From assembly GCA_030374805.1 (NCBI GenBank), contig JARGSG010000195.1, positions 744,001 through 808,000 on the forward strand: 64,000 bases of DNA, read 5' to 3'. Both the position numbers and the translations under genes were made by a program. Positions 38,249 through 49,800 of this stretch are shown here, in pieces. Source of the DNA: Gracilaria gracilis (lineage: Eukaryota > Rhodophyta > Florideophyceae > Gracilariales > Gracilariaceae). Positions within the stretch are counted from its first letter, which is position 1; every line of letters begins with the position of its first letter. The notes below the pieces were generated by a model. It ran no database searches and was not told the origin of the DNA. It was given only the letters and a program-made list of their open reading frames with translations.

Positions 38249-39340
38249 ATGCGAAGAGAAATGGAAAAAGCAGAAGAGCTCAGAATCCATTGCACTACCC
38301 CTGAAGCGCATGACATTTTGATGCGACGTCATGCCAATGACGTACTCCTTCTCACACAGACACATAGCGTAAAGCTTTTCTCCCCTGCTGAAACGTTGGA
38401 AGCTGCTTCGCGATCACGTCATCAAGGTGCTGACTCTGAAGGAGATTCTCAATCACAACGAAAGCAATTGGACATGTCCGTTGTGCAACGCAATCTGGAA
38501 ACAGACTGGTGCGGCCATGTGTTAGTGTCTCTCCCAGAAACTGCGACCACGCAAAACGTTCTTCTGCGTTTGATGCCTTGGTGTATTTCCGGTTGCGTTG
38601 CAGTTACTGGCTTTGAAACTAAGGGAAGAGGCCGCCGTGGAGCGATATGGCAGTCTCCGATCGGCAATGTGGCCATCTCCATCAAAGTCAGCGTTCCAAG
38701 TGCCAATTTCACAACGCTTACCTTCCTTCAATATATTGCCGCTTTGGCTGTCGTTGAAGCCGCGAAACGAGAATGGAATGTGCCTTTGCGTATCAAATGG
38801 CCAAATGATATATATAAGGATGGTGATAAAATAGGTAGCGTCCTCTGTGAAGGTGCACTTCGCGATAATCAATTTGAAGTGATCGTTGGCGTTGGCGTAA
38901 ACGTAACGGACCAATACCCGACAACGTGTTTACTCGATCAAAGAAGAACAAATGGACGTGAAATTTTCGTTGCCCGCTTTCTTGTAGAGTTCGAAAGACT
39001 TTGCAACACTTATCGTCAGCACGGATTTGATGGTCAGCTAAGAACAATGTACCTCAATGCATGGATGCACAACGGACAGCAGTTGAGAATTGGCGGATCC
39101 CATGGCGCTCGTGCTGCAGTACAGGGATTGGCTCCCAACGGCTGGGTTCGAGTTTTGAGAGAAGATACACATCGCCTAGAAGATTTGGCACCAGAATGCA
39201 CAAGCCTAGATATGAAGAATTCCGTTCTAAAGGAGAAGGAAGTTGGTCCGCGACAAATACTTCAATCTCTCTCAACCTATTCCTCTTCTACGATCTTGTA
39301 TCTTTCGCCGCCGCTTTGGCGGACGAAACAAGTTGAATGA
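38249..39340 (+). CDS. Biotin--[protein] ligase (holocarboxylase synthetase)
   Basis: This 363-residue enzyme activates biotin with ATP to biotinyl-AMP and transfers it to a lysine of biotin-dependent carboxylases such as acetyl-CoA carboxylase. Motifs: GRGRRGAIWQSPIGN at residues 126-140 (adenylate-binding loop), KWPNDIY at 183-189, KIGSVLCEG soon after and the GVGVNV strand. The C-terminal BPL_C barrel is present at about residues 265-325. There is no helix-turn-helix DNA-binding domain, unlike bacterial BirA. The first ~90 residues are poorly conserved. The last ~30 residues after the barrel are Ser-rich and could be read-through. The start ATG at 38249 is the first in frame. One intact exon. 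Confidence 0.93.
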   Translation: MRREMEKAEELRIHCTTPEAHDILMRRHANDVLLLTQTHSVKLFSPAETLEAASRSRHQGADSEGDSQSQRKQLDMSVVQRNLETDWCGHVLVSLPETATTQNVLLRLMPWCISGCVAVTGFETKGRGRRGAIWQSPIGNVAISIKVSVPSANFTTLTFLQYIAALAVVEAAKREWNVPLRIKWPNDIYKDGDKIGSVLCEGALRDNQFEVIVGVGVNVTDQYPTTCLLDQRRTNGREIFVARFLVEFERLCNTYRQHGFDGQLRTMYLNAWMHNGQQLRIGGSHGARAAVQGLAPNGWVRVLREDTHRLEDLAPECTSLDMKNSVLKEKEVGPRQILQSLSTYSSSTILYLSPPLWRTKQVE

Positions 39341-39942
39341 CATTGGATGACATCGCGTGAGATGTAGATTCGAAGCGGTGAAGATGATAGACAAGAGCAT
39401 TCTTCAAACAGGCATCTGTGAGCGACCACGCGGGAGTTGAATGCCATCATCACCATCCATCGAATCATCTCGTTGCCCAGTCAGCCCGGTGGCCATCCCC
39501 TCTTCCCAGAACCGCACATCCGATTCGTCAACGGTGATGACCCAAGATTCCCGCTCAAAGCTGTCGACAAGATGCTTTCTCGACAAAACGCACACATTCC
39601 TAGCAAGTGCTCGCAACTTCTCCTGGCCATTACAACATCTTCAATGCGTTTGGATCAAGGTATATATACTACTACCGCGTGAATCGATTGGCACACACGC
39701 TTTCCAACGTGAACTGTGACCCCACCATGGGTAGTTTCTCACAGTATTAGCGTTACCCTCGTACACCACGCGTACTGACGTATTGCCGCATCACGATGAC
39801 CCAAATATGGACACGTCAAACCCTTCAACTACTAAGCCCAAAAGGAACGTCTTCACCCCTGTCGTGGTCCACCGAGTCCTGCCCTCGCCTACTCTTGCAC
39901 CATAGGAGCTGGCTGGAAAGTACTTATTTCCGGAACTACCGC
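39341..39942. other. Spacer between biotin ligase and LEO1
   Basis: About 600 bases between two genes on the same strand; it should hold the LEO1 promoter. Short open frames on both strands show no family resemblance. Confidence 0.5.
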
Positions 39943-41148
39943 ATGTCAGAGATATCTGAAGACGAGTTCGAAGAATCTGCCCCTCACCCGCGCACCAGAG
40001 AAGCGGCGGCTGCGGCACGCGACATCATCGACTTATAAGATGATGATTCTGAAAAAGAGCAAACGCCCGCGGTCAGAACAAGGCCAAAAAAACCGTCTCC
40101 CATTACGGAGGAGGAACGCGAAGGGCGAAGGTCAGATGAAGAGGCACAGTATAGAGAAACAGACGAGGGATACTTCAAACAAGAGGTCAATGTTGAACCC
40201 GAAATAGAAGCAGAGATGGATCCTGACGCCGAGGCTAACGGGGAAGGAGAACCTTTAGACCAAGATCGAGAACTGACCCCGGATATCGAGGAGAAGTACG
40301 AGCGGGTTTCCGGACACCGTGGGGACGGACTACGCAAAGTTGACATTCTGCATTTTCCACCAAGCATATCCCTACATACCTTGCTTATGACCGATTTAGA
40401 TGATCTACCAGCTCGGGAAACCCCAATATTGTTCACACTCAAGCCTGAGGTGAAGAAACTGGAGCAGTCAGACGCCGAAACTCTGCTCCAGTTCATCAAA
40501 GCAAACCCGCACCCCTTCGCTCTTAAGCGTATCTTAGATACAAATGCCCATCTTGCAACCTGGTCAGACGGCTCAAAGACAATCACCATTGGCAACGAAC
40601 AGTACCTTCTAATCGATGATTTTATTGCGTCAAAACATTACGTATTCCGTCGCGGGGATCGCATTCAAACATTTGAAACTGAAGTGAGCTCCAGCCGAAG
40701 AGTCCAGCCTTCGATCACATGCTCGTCGACGGCAAAGATGGGTCTAGCCAAGGCGCATAAGCGGGCAAGGAGTACGAATACCATTTCCACTGGTCGGACT
40801 ATGATGCGATGTTTGGATAACGGAGGTGAACTAGAAGAAGAAAAGGGAAAGCAAGAAAATCTCAAGCGACAAAGAGAGCGTATGAGAATGGAGGCGAAAC
40901 GAAGACAGCAGCGAGAACGTGCGATGCGACCGACAAGAGGACTAACCACTGATATGTTAGAATCCAACGAAGAAGAAAGTGGTGAGGATAAAAATATGCG
41001 ACGTATCGAGGAAAGGGTTGGAGAAAGTCTACTAATGCGTGCAAAACGGGCAACAGCGCCAAGAATTGAAGTATCAGTGAAGAGGAGAAAGGTAGGGGCT
41101 CGGCGAATTTTGTCCGACTACGATGATGGCGATGATGAAAGCGAATAA
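39943..41148 (+). CDS. LEO1: LEO1-like subunit of the PAF1 transcription elongation complex
   Basis: LEO1 works with PAF1 and CTR9 on RNA polymerase II and chromatin. The sequence begins MSEISEDEFEES, has a highly acidic N-terminal part, then the LEO1 domain: DILHFPPSISL, the segment with IRNANPHPFALK-like ANPHPFALKRI, TWSDGSKTITIGNE and HYVFRRGDRIQTFETEV, then the basic helical region ENLKRQRERMRMEAKRRQQR and RGLTTDMLE, ending in an acidic tail. A TAA at 40036-40038 interrupts the acidic stretch (DIIDL-stop-DDDSEKE) with the same frame open on both sides. If real, translation may start at the Met at 40216, giving 310 residues that still contain the whole domain. One changed base or a sequencing error would explain the stop. 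Convergent with the unknown gene at 41280. Confidence 0.85.
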
Positions 41149-41279
41149 CCCCCTGTAAGATCATATTTATGTCCAGCCTATGGTTTGCAGTCAGGTTAAT
41201 ATGGAACTCAAGCAGTGTAGGGGTTTAGGGGTTTAAGCAGCAGAAAGGATAGAAAGAGCAAGAAGTATTCACAAGACCA

Positions 41280-42422
41280 TTACGCTAGATTAAATGTATC
41301 TACATCACGAACTACAAACCTTACCCACCTGTGGGGTCCAGTTGCTTTCTTTAGATCATTCTGCAACGTAATTACACACCCTCTGATGCTCTCGTAGGCG
41401 TCCTTCAGACAAGCGATATGCGCGGGGTCCGCCGACGTCCTCATAGCGTCTTGATATTTCGCGTATGCCGCGTCTGCGTTACTGAGAACTTCCATCAATG
41501 ACGTAGTACGTTGAACCGTATCTCTCAAAGGTTCAATTGCACTTGAACCATGGAGAGAAGAATTAATTTCTCCAAGACGCATTTGGTTCTGTTCAAACTG
41601 TTGCTTTTGTAAGTTCACCTTCTCCTGATAGCTTCCCGCCAACCTGCTCATAGATGAGTTCAAGCCTGTCATGGCTTCCTGAAACACACCGTCACTGCTG
41701 CTTCGCGCAGACTTCGCACGTTTGGAACCCATTGATGCTTCTCCACCGCTCAATGTCCTACGTCGTTTTCCCTTCAAGCAATTCAAATTTCTGCTGACAC
41801 CCAAACTACCACCAGCTCCCCTAGGGATGCTTCGGGAAAGAAACTGACCAATAATTGGGTCCATCTTCTCGTAGTCTAATTTGAAAACGCAGTACGTAAG
41901 AAAAACCCTTCTCCCCACGGCTGAAAGAGCTTTCGTTCTTGGGTTTTTGTGACAGAAATCAATAAACGGGAGCTCCCCTTTGTTTCCAGACACTTCGTAG
42001 TTAGAAAGCGTTTTCGACCAGCAAGCCTTATTCTCTCGCCACACTGTGGAAAGCTTTTCTCCAGTTCGCTGCACCAAAGGAGCCAAGCCAGGATACACAT
42101 CTTCCACCGGAGTAGGGAAGTCTTCCAGGGGACAAAACGTTTTGTCGTTGAAACGAACAGCAATCCTCGCCCAAAGATCTTCTTGACGGATTCCAGCATC
42201 TTGCTGAGCTCGAGTCAGTGTAGTAGAGAGGCCATAGATATTGCACTTTGTATCTTCGTCGTCTCGAACTAATAAAAGCAGACGGACAAATTCGTCTTCA
42301 CAAAAGTCCGGCACTGTGTGTTTTCCTTTCCCCACTTTCACGTTGCTACTGGCAGCTCGTGTGTCTTCGGCGGTAATCTTATCTACCTCTTCACTGTCTC
42401 CCAAAAGAAGTTCTTTCTGAAA
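41280..42422 (-). pseudogene. Unknown nuclear-type protein, 3' part, cut by E2
   Basis: This is the C-terminal 375-380 codons of a gene whose start lies at 54428 on the far side of E2. The protein has a conserved-looking block (DEFVRLLLLVRDDEDTKCN, DLWARIAVRFNDKTFCPLED, VWRENKACWSKTLSNYEVSG) resembling the Trp-rich helical Myb/SANT-like domains of transposon-associated DNA-binding proteins. Basic nuclear-localisation-like clusters follow (GKRRR, SKRAK), then a Gln-rich coiled coil (EKVNLQKQQFEQNQMRLGE). The family is not identified. An internal ATG at 42404 could still give a 374-residue product. Confidence 0.6.
42418..42422. repeat. Target-site duplication TGAAA, left of E2
   Basis: Matches 53959-53963 on the other side of the element. 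Confidence 0.92.
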
Positions 42423-42930
42423 TGTCGTACAAATACCGATAAGGTGTGGGGTCCGCCTGGTAGAGGGAGCGCGCGAGGGCTCAACCTAAAGGGGAAAAAC
42501 ACACAACCAATATGGTAGTAGGGCACCTGAAACCCGCAGGGGCAAACGGCGGGGCAACTAGTCTAGACCGTGTAGGTGTACGGTAGTAGACGTCGACGCG
42601 CGGTAAAACCTGAATAGTAATAGAGTTGTAAGTGACCAAGATGGTATAGTTACTGCCCTAATGGTGCCTGACTTTACAATACCCGAGGGGGAAGGCGAGG
42701 TGCACCACAATATATACAAGGTGCACCGACGCCGATCTCCCATGCGGGCATGACGTCATCGGCTGTGCCCATGACCTACTGTCATGGGCCAGCAATGCTA
42801 AACTATCCTAGACTATAAATTAGAAATTAGAAATTATAAAATACAGAATACCAATTGGGTACAGTGTAGCCAGCAAGGCGCACCAGTAGACCCACGTGGC
42901 ACCAACCCATTGAGGTCTCATTGTACTACA
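42423..42930 (-). repeat. E2 3' LTR (left copy, 508 bp)
   Basis: Pairs with 53446-53958. It contains five exact ACC-N5-GGT palindromes (42435, 42506, 42567, 42635 and 42850) and one ACC-N6-GGT (42905). Ends TG..CA. Confidence 0.95.
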
Positions 42931-42947
42931 GACCCCCTTCCTACCCT
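42931..42947 (-). other. E2 polypurine tract
   Basis: On the element strand AGGGTAGGAAGGGGGTC lies directly against the 3' LTR; the G-rich part matches the E1 tract. Confidence 0.7.
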
Positions 42948-43538
42948 GAGCCACGCCCTCGTGGCTCCTAGATCCTTTCACCAAGTCGGTTGCATCGTCG
43001 TACCAATTTGGTCCCTGTCGCAGCCTTCGTGCCATCTCGCGCCGTGCGTCGCATCGGCTCTGCGTCGCCGAGCGTACTCCGTTCACCACCTTGGTGATCA
43101 CCGATTGCGGCTCTATCCACTTCTTTGGTTATCACAGACGGCAGCCTATTCGTTCCCATTGGTGGTTTGGGCGCGGCGCGCGCCCATTGCATACCTCCAA
43201 GGTTCTGCCTTTTTGGCTGCCCGGCTTGGACCCTTTTACCGTGTCGGTATACCCAGTGGGGGTGGCGGGTTGCGCCTTCGAGCTCGTGTGGGCACTGTAC
43301 CGTGAAGGATTTTGGCGCCCACTTGGTTGCGGCGTGTCTCTCTGTCCCTTCGAGGTTCGAGTACCAACCCTTCGAGGCATTGCCGCTGACTCCATCGAGG
43401 TTGTTCCACCGTTGTCCCTTCTGGTTACCTTCGCACCCCTTTGCGGTTTGTCTATGCGGGCTCGCGCCACCGTGGCTTTTCGTCCGACCGACAAGGTTGA
43501 ATCCGTTTATGGTGACCCCCGATCCTTATCTGAACCAC

Positions 43539-45923
43539 ATGGGTAGCCCTGGTACCAGCGTGCGGGCTCGCACCCGTAGCGGTACACGGCGATTGTCGGT
43601 TCCCCATGTTGGTCAATCGGACGCGGTAACCTCAAGGGACGGCGCGCCATCGGCGACCAATGCCGATACCTTAATGGTTGAACCAGCATGGGGCCCCGAA
43701 CGGGTGGAGGTTTTGAGCATCAGCTCTAGTGACTCACCCATTGTGGATAAAAAGCCGATTCGTTTCACCCCTGCGGTCGAATGCTCGCCGTCTCAACAAC
43801 TCCCTCACGGTACTCATCACACCATGTCGGGTGTCGGTCCCTCGCGCGGCCGCGGAAGCGGCATTGCCAAGTCTGGTTCTCGGGGTGCTGCTTTGTACCA
43901 TTCCCGCATCCAAACTGGTTTTCGGAGCCAGCCGGTTCCGTCTTCCTCAAATCAACCTCAAGGGATTCACGAAGGGATCCGGGACCCGTATGGTCCGGAG
44001 CCCGAGATTCCTCGTGGTATTTCCTATTATGGTTTGGAGCCGTTCACCACGGCCGACTGGAACGTTTCCCAACATGGTACTTTCGGGGTCGATCCAAGAA
44101 TGGTGTCGCAAGCGACGCTGTACCGTCGGAACTGGCCAGTGGCGCCGGGGAACACATCGCTTCCCGGCGTCTTGCGCCGTCCGACTTTGGATACCTACTT
44201 GGGTTTGTTTCGTTGGGATTGCGAGCGTCTCCGCTCCGTCCCCCAAACGCTCCACCGTCGGGATAAGGAATCTCAACCTCGTCAGGGTCGGGTGGAGTGC
44301 TATGACAGCCGCCAGCGACACACACCAATGAGGTATTTCATCCCCCCGCTTTATCCCAGCGATCTGCCGTATGTTCGTATTGAACCGGAGCTCCATTATT
44401 ACCGACGTCTGGTTGTGAAGATCTGTCAGTACGACTCCCTTCCGCAGCAGTACCTTCCGGCTTCACCACATTTGGTTTGCTTCGATAGGCCTTACAATAC
44501 CATCCATTGGGCTAACCGTCGTAGGTGGGGGGTGGATGCTGCCACCGAGGCTCGCATTCGCACCCGGTCCAGCTTCAACCGCGTCATGCATGGGTTCCAT
44601 AATGTTGAGTTTTTCTCACAACCTAATAAGGGAAGAACCTCTTGGTATGTGGCCCGACCTGAATGGTGGAATGCCTATGAGGTACCGATGTCGCTTAGCG
44701 TCCCAACCCCACCGGTATTGGCTTACTTCGGGAGCTACATCACCCGTAATCACGATCGGTATTACCTCATTTGGTCGATTGCCCTCGCGGAATGGGCCGT
44801 ATTGGTGGCCATCTTGGCTCTGCAGGCTGCCCGTGACGGTATTGACTGGGATTGTCGTTCTCGAGAAGCCGAGATTTACCGTGACGGTGTGCAACCTCCT
44901 GGTCGTATGTTCTTCATTCCCCCGAGGGTCATTCGCGACATTCGCCTATTTGGAATCGGAACCATTGTGGCAGGTACGGACTACTCTATTGAGCAGCTGG
45001 AATCGTTGCTTACCCAAGTGGAGAGTTTCCCGTGGGGAGCCAAGCAGGGGTGGGAGGTTTTCGATCCGGTGTCCTGGAAGGTTGTATCCCGCGCGGAGCA
45101 GCGCTATCCCGGGGCTCCGACCGATCAGGGACCTCCAGGGAGTCCCGAGCCATTCCCAACCGTGGTGGAATCGCCAGCAGCTACCCCTGTGGTCACTTCA
45201 GCGCCTACTCTCGCTCCAGAGGGACGCAATACGCCTGCCCATACTGGTGCCACTCCTCTTCTCCCTAGTACCACACGGGTTGATGGGCCTCCGCGGGCTA
45301 TTCTCGGGGGTGTCATGGCTGCGGCTGCGGCGCCTGTCCCCTCTCAGATGGACTCCCAGGCCATTTCAGGTTTAATGGCTCGGGTCCGCCAAGCCTGTGT
45401 GGTGAACTTCCAGCGGGCGGGTCCTACCTCTGTGGTCGAAGCTCTTACCCTCCTGGAAAGCATCCTGCCTCGTCATGCACAGTACATGCGATCCTTTTCC
45501 CAAATTGGTGAGTTCCGGAACCGGTTCCAGGTCGAGCTCTACCAGATGGCTACCAACCAGGTGGCAGGCCTAGCGACGGCCATGGGCCCGACGCCTACAA
45601 ACCCTTTGGAGGATCCCCTATTTGGTGCTAGCCTGAACCCCGGCCTTCTAGCCGCTACGCAGGCTCCTCTCCACATCGGGTCGTCGGCACCTCCGTCGGT
45701 TGCGCAGGCGAGCGCGCCACCTCCGATGGGTGCCGACGTGATGCCAGGCGTCAGCGTGCCTACTAGTACCCCCGTGGGTCATGGTAGCGCGCCTAGCCAG
45801 GCTCCAGGCCAGGCTCACCTCTTCCAGCCTTGGCCGGGAGCCCATCAGAACACCACTCCGGGTCGGGGATCCTCAGCTGGAGGCTCCTCGGGGCCTCACT
45901 TTGCCACTCACCCATCAGGTTGA
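43539..45923 (+). CDS. E2 antisense ORF, homologous to the E1 antisense ORF
   Basis: An intact frame of 794 codons from the ATG at 43539 (the frame is open to an earlier ATG at 43125, but those extra 138 residues look like translated leader). The low-complexity N-terminal ~160 residues are followed by a Trp/Tyr/Arg-rich core, then a Pro/Ala-rich C-terminal third. The core shares order and motifs with the E1 protein: a TTADWN segment, VLAYFGSYITRN, IWSIALAEWAVLVAILALQA (hydrophobic enough to be a membrane or packing helix) and WEVFDPVSWKVVSRAEQR. There is no recognised domain, zinc knuckle or nuclease motif. It would be transcribed from within or near the 3' LTR, against gag-pol. Conservation between two diverged elements argues that it is a real gene. 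Confidence 0.75.
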   Translation: MGSPGTSVRARTRSGTRRLSVPHVGQSDAVTSRDGAPSATNADTLMVEPAWGPERVEVLSISSSDSPIVDKKPIRFTPAVECSPSQQLPHGTHHTMSGVGPSRGRGSGIAKSGSRGAALYHSRIQTGFRSQPVPSSSNQPQGIHEGIRDPYGPEPEIPRGISYYGLEPFTTADWNVSQHGTFGVDPRMVSQATLYRRNWPVAPGNTSLPGVLRRPTLDTYLGLFRWDCERLRSVPQTLHRRDKESQPRQGRVECYDSRQRHTPMRYFIPPLYPSDLPYVRIEPELHYYRRLVVKICQYDSLPQQYLPASPHLVCFDRPYNTIHWANRRRWGVDAATEARIRTRSSFNRVMHGFHNVEFFSQPNKGRTSWYVARPEWWNAYEVPMSLSVPTPPVLAYFGSYITRNHDRYYLIWSIALAEWAVLVAILALQAARDGIDWDCRSREAEIYRDGVQPPGRMFFIPPRVIRDIRLFGIGTIVAGTDYSIEQLESLLTQVESFPWGAKQGWEVFDPVSWKVVSRAEQRYPGAPTDQGPPGSPEPFPTVVESPAATPVVTSAPTLAPEGRNTPAHTGATPLLPSTTRVDGPPRAILGGVMAAAAAPVPSQMDSQAISGLMARVRQACVVNFQRAGPTSVVEALTLLESILPRHAQYMRSFSQIGEFRNRFQVELYQMATNQVAGLATAMGPTPTNPLEDPLFGASLNPGLLAATQAPLHIGSSAPPSVAQASAPPPMGADVMPGVSVPTSTPVGHGSAPSQAPGQAHLFQPWPGAHQNTTPGRGSSAGGSSGPHFATHPSG

Positions 45924-46837
45924 TTGTCGTAACCACTTCTGCATCCCTGTTGGTATTGCTCTTTCAGTAAAGTTAAAAGTTATGTGTTTCCATGTTAGGT
46001 TCCAATTTTCCATCGAGGGGCATTGCGAGGCGGAAACGCGAAAATAACTCCCCTCCCCCTTCCTTAGACCAGCGTACCACGGTGGGTGAAGCGTAGTTCC
46101 TTGTAGGTAAATTGGTTCCATCTGGAGCCACATTTGCGTGCTCGTAGTATGGATTCACCATGATGGTACGACGCTTCGCCTCCGCGCGGGGCAGCGAGCG
46201 GTTTTGCCTCCCCGTGAGGTGAGGTGACGTGCCACGCGCTTGCGCGCGGTGGCCAGCAATGTACCTGGATTGGTCTGCATGGCCTCTCACCATGCATGTG
46301 CGCACGTGCGGTGTTTCACCCTGGAGGTTACTTGCAAGGCGAATCAAAATATTTGGCCGGAAAATTACCCCTCCATATGGTAGTGAAAACGCAGAAAACC
46401 CTTTTGGTCTGTATCTCGAGAACCAAGGGGTTTCAGAGGCTGGGAATGGCCGATTCGGGAGCGCGGCACGGTCAAAATACTTAGATTTTTTGACCATGCC
46501 GTTGCTCGCTCCCTACACACAATAGTGTAAACCGAATCGGTTACTCCGCACGGCGCGCCACGAGAAGCGCGCGTATGCCTCGTCAAATAAAAAGATACAA
46601 TTTTTTGAATGTTTCCACCGTGCGGGTTCGCGCGCGTGCCGCGCACGTGCATGGCGCGTGTGTAACGGCGCGCGTACAACGGTGCGTCCGTCTTTAGCGC
46701 TACCGCTCCTTGGACGTATCCTCATGGAATGCTTCCTTCTGGTTGTACCTTCCCGGTGAGCGTCCGAACCGACTTTGGTACTCCTCATTACAATGTGCTT
46801 TTCCCCCTTCCTTGGGGGACTGCATTACCTCTAAGGT
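45924..46837. other. E2 spacer between convergent ORF ends
   Basis: About 900 bases between the antisense ORF stop and the pol stop, longer than in E1. It has GC-rich palindromic stretches around 46280-46310 and 46540-46690. I see no gene. It should hold the 3' end of the antisense transcript. Confidence 0.5.
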
Positions 46838-49800
46838 TTACCCATCATTCGGCATGTCCTCTCCTTTGCGGTTCCAGTAGCTTACCCTGAAATGGTGTGG
46901 TATGGCTGAGGGCGGCTCGGCGGTATCACCGTCAGCCCCCCAGCCATACCAGCGTACTGTGTACTTCAGACCTTCTTGGGTACGGCGGTGACCTACAAGG
47001 CGTTCCACTGGGAACTCATTAGAGACCTGGGCTGGTATCGTTTCACCACTTTGGTTTAGATGAGCATCAGTACCACTAGAGGTAGGTGTTTCCTCTGAAG
47101 GAGCAACCGTAATCCCCGCAGGTGGTACGTAGTCTGGGTCGTCACCCTGTGCGTCATCATTAACCTCGATGGGTGTCCCGTCTTCCCGGGGCTGAGTCCT
47201 CAGGGCAACCGCTTGTGGGTCACGCGCGGATTCTCCGCGTTCCTTCCTGGACTGAACCGTCTGAGGTGCAACCGTGATTCGGTCAATAGAGATTGTATTC
47301 TCTACACCATCTTGGTTCACCGTTACCGTGTGGTCGGTCGACCGAACTACCTTGAAAGGTCCCGATGATTTCGGAAGAAGCTTAGAATTGATATCTCTAT
47401 CAATAGCTTCATCATCAGCTTCATCACCCGGTCGTGGTTTAGCTCCTTTCGGGGGGTGGTCAATAAAGACATATTGACCCGGCGTAGCCGTTACCACTTG
47501 GGTTACCTTTCGGTCGTAGTCCTCCTTGTACCGCTTCTGGGATGCTGTGAGCTTGCTCTCAGCATACTTGAGAGCACGTCTCAACCTCAAAAGGGTATTC
47601 CGTTTGACCTGTGACGGTGTGAGCGCTCCGGCGGCTTCTTGTCCTAATGGGTCCCCTTCAACAACAATACCTGGTGGGTGTCTTGACAGTATTAGATCGA
47701 ACGGCGTAGTTTGCGCCGCTCGATGAACCTGAAGGTTATATGCATATGTCAAGGGCTGCACGAGCTCGTCCCAACCAGTTTGGTGTTCTTCCGTATAATG
47801 TCGCAGCCTAGATACCAGTGTTCGGTTAAAGCGCTCCACTTGCCAATTCGTTTGCGGATGGTAGGCAGTAGTGAAGTAGTGCTTAATACCCAAGAGGTTA
47901 CAAACAGCTTCAAAGAACTTCGAAGCTAAGTTCGAACCATTGTCGGTAAGTAGATAAAGCGGTGCAACCATACGGGTAGATCCAATTGTTCAAGAACGCC
48001 ACCGCGAATGTCGTCGATTTTCGTGTCCTTCAAGGGTATCGCTCGCGTGAGCTTCGAGAACCTGTCGGTGATTACGATGATGTACTGATATCCCCTTGTG
48101 GGTTTTTGGTAATGGGCCCAGAAGGTCTATTGCGACGAACTCGAGAGGACCCGCTGCAGGGAATAACTTCAAGTATTTCCTGTGCTTCCGGAGACCTCCA
48201 CGGGTACGTACGCAAGATTCACATTGACCTACAAAGGTATATATATCATTAGCCATATGAGGCCAGTAGTACCCTTGCCTCAAGGTGTAGTACATTCTCG
48301 TACCTCCAGGGTGTCCTGATAGCCTTGGGTAGTGGGCTAGGTACAGCACCCGAGGGCGCAGCACCTTGGGCACTACCTTCTGAATGGGAACCATCAATAG
48401 GAGCTCGCCTCACCAGGAAACCATTTCGGTCGACGTCAAAGTTCGAGTCTTTCATACCTACTTGGTCCATGAGAGAGCGGCAATAAACATCGTTTGCTTG
48501 CTCTCTCAGGAATTCCTCGCGGGTAATTGGCATGACGTCTGTTTCCTCGGAGGGCGAGTATTTCCCGAGCGATGGCATCACTAAACCACGTATCCTCTTC
48601 GGGTAGAGTCCAGTAACCTTCTAAGGTATCACCATCAGGGTTGGTAGAGATGGTAAAGCATGGGATATCATCCTCTACCGGCTCGGTGTCCAAACCATCT
48701 GTGGTAATGCGAGACATCGCGTCTGCGACATTGTGCTTGATACCTGGACGGTACTGTACGTCATACTCGAACTCTGAAAGTCGTAACCGCCATCGGGCAA
48801 GTCTGCCTGATGCGTCGGCCAGACCCAGTATCCACCGTAGGGCATCATGGTCGGTTCGAAGCGTGAACCTTTCACCATATAGGTAGGGACGGAGCATCAA
48901 CATGCTCCAGACTACTGCCAGACATTCCTTTTCGGTTGTTGTGTAGTTCTTTTCTGCAGCGTGCAAAGCACGGCTTCCAGTACCCTATAGGTAGTTTGTC
49001 GCCGTTTTCTTGCTCCCTGCATAAGACAACAACCAATTTGGGCGTCCGAAGCGTCAGTATCCAACGTGTATCGTAAACCAGCTTTGGGTAATGCCAAGAT
49101 GGGAGGTGTCTAGAGCGCATGTTTCAGCGCCTCGAACGCATCCATTTCCTCATTGGTAAGACATTCAAACCTTGTAGGTTGACCTTTCAGCAGCTTCCTG
49201 TTGAGGGGAGCCGCTATCTTGGCAAATCCCTTGATAAACCGGCGGTACACATTGCACAAACCTATAAAGGATCGGATTTCCGTCTGGGACGTGGGTGGCT
49301 TTCGCCTCCTGCACGGCCCGGATATTCCGCGGCGTCACTTCTAACCTCCCAGGGCTGATGATATGACCAAGGTATTCTACCTCTTTGGTGAAGAATTCGC
49401 ACTTGCGGAGCTTCAACGTTTACTCCAGATTCCCTCAAAAGGTTCAAGACTTCCCTAACATGGTGGGAAATGTTCCTCTACCGTTCTGGAATATATGATT
49501 ACATCATCGATGTATACTAGAGCGGTTCTCCACTTCACCTTCGAAAGGATTATATCTAACGCCCTCTGAAAGGTAGCCGGGGCATTTCGCAAACCCAAAG
49601 GGCATACGCGTAAAACGGAATAACCCAGCGTGGCAAGTAAACGTAGTTTTGTCCTTGTCTTCTTCCCTGATAGGTACCTGCCAATAACCACAATTGGCAT
49701 CGAGCGTAGTAAAGATCTTGGCGTTGCCCAACGAATCTATACACTCGTCCATTCTAGGTATTGGGTACGAATCCCTAATGGTCATACTATTCAGTCTTCG

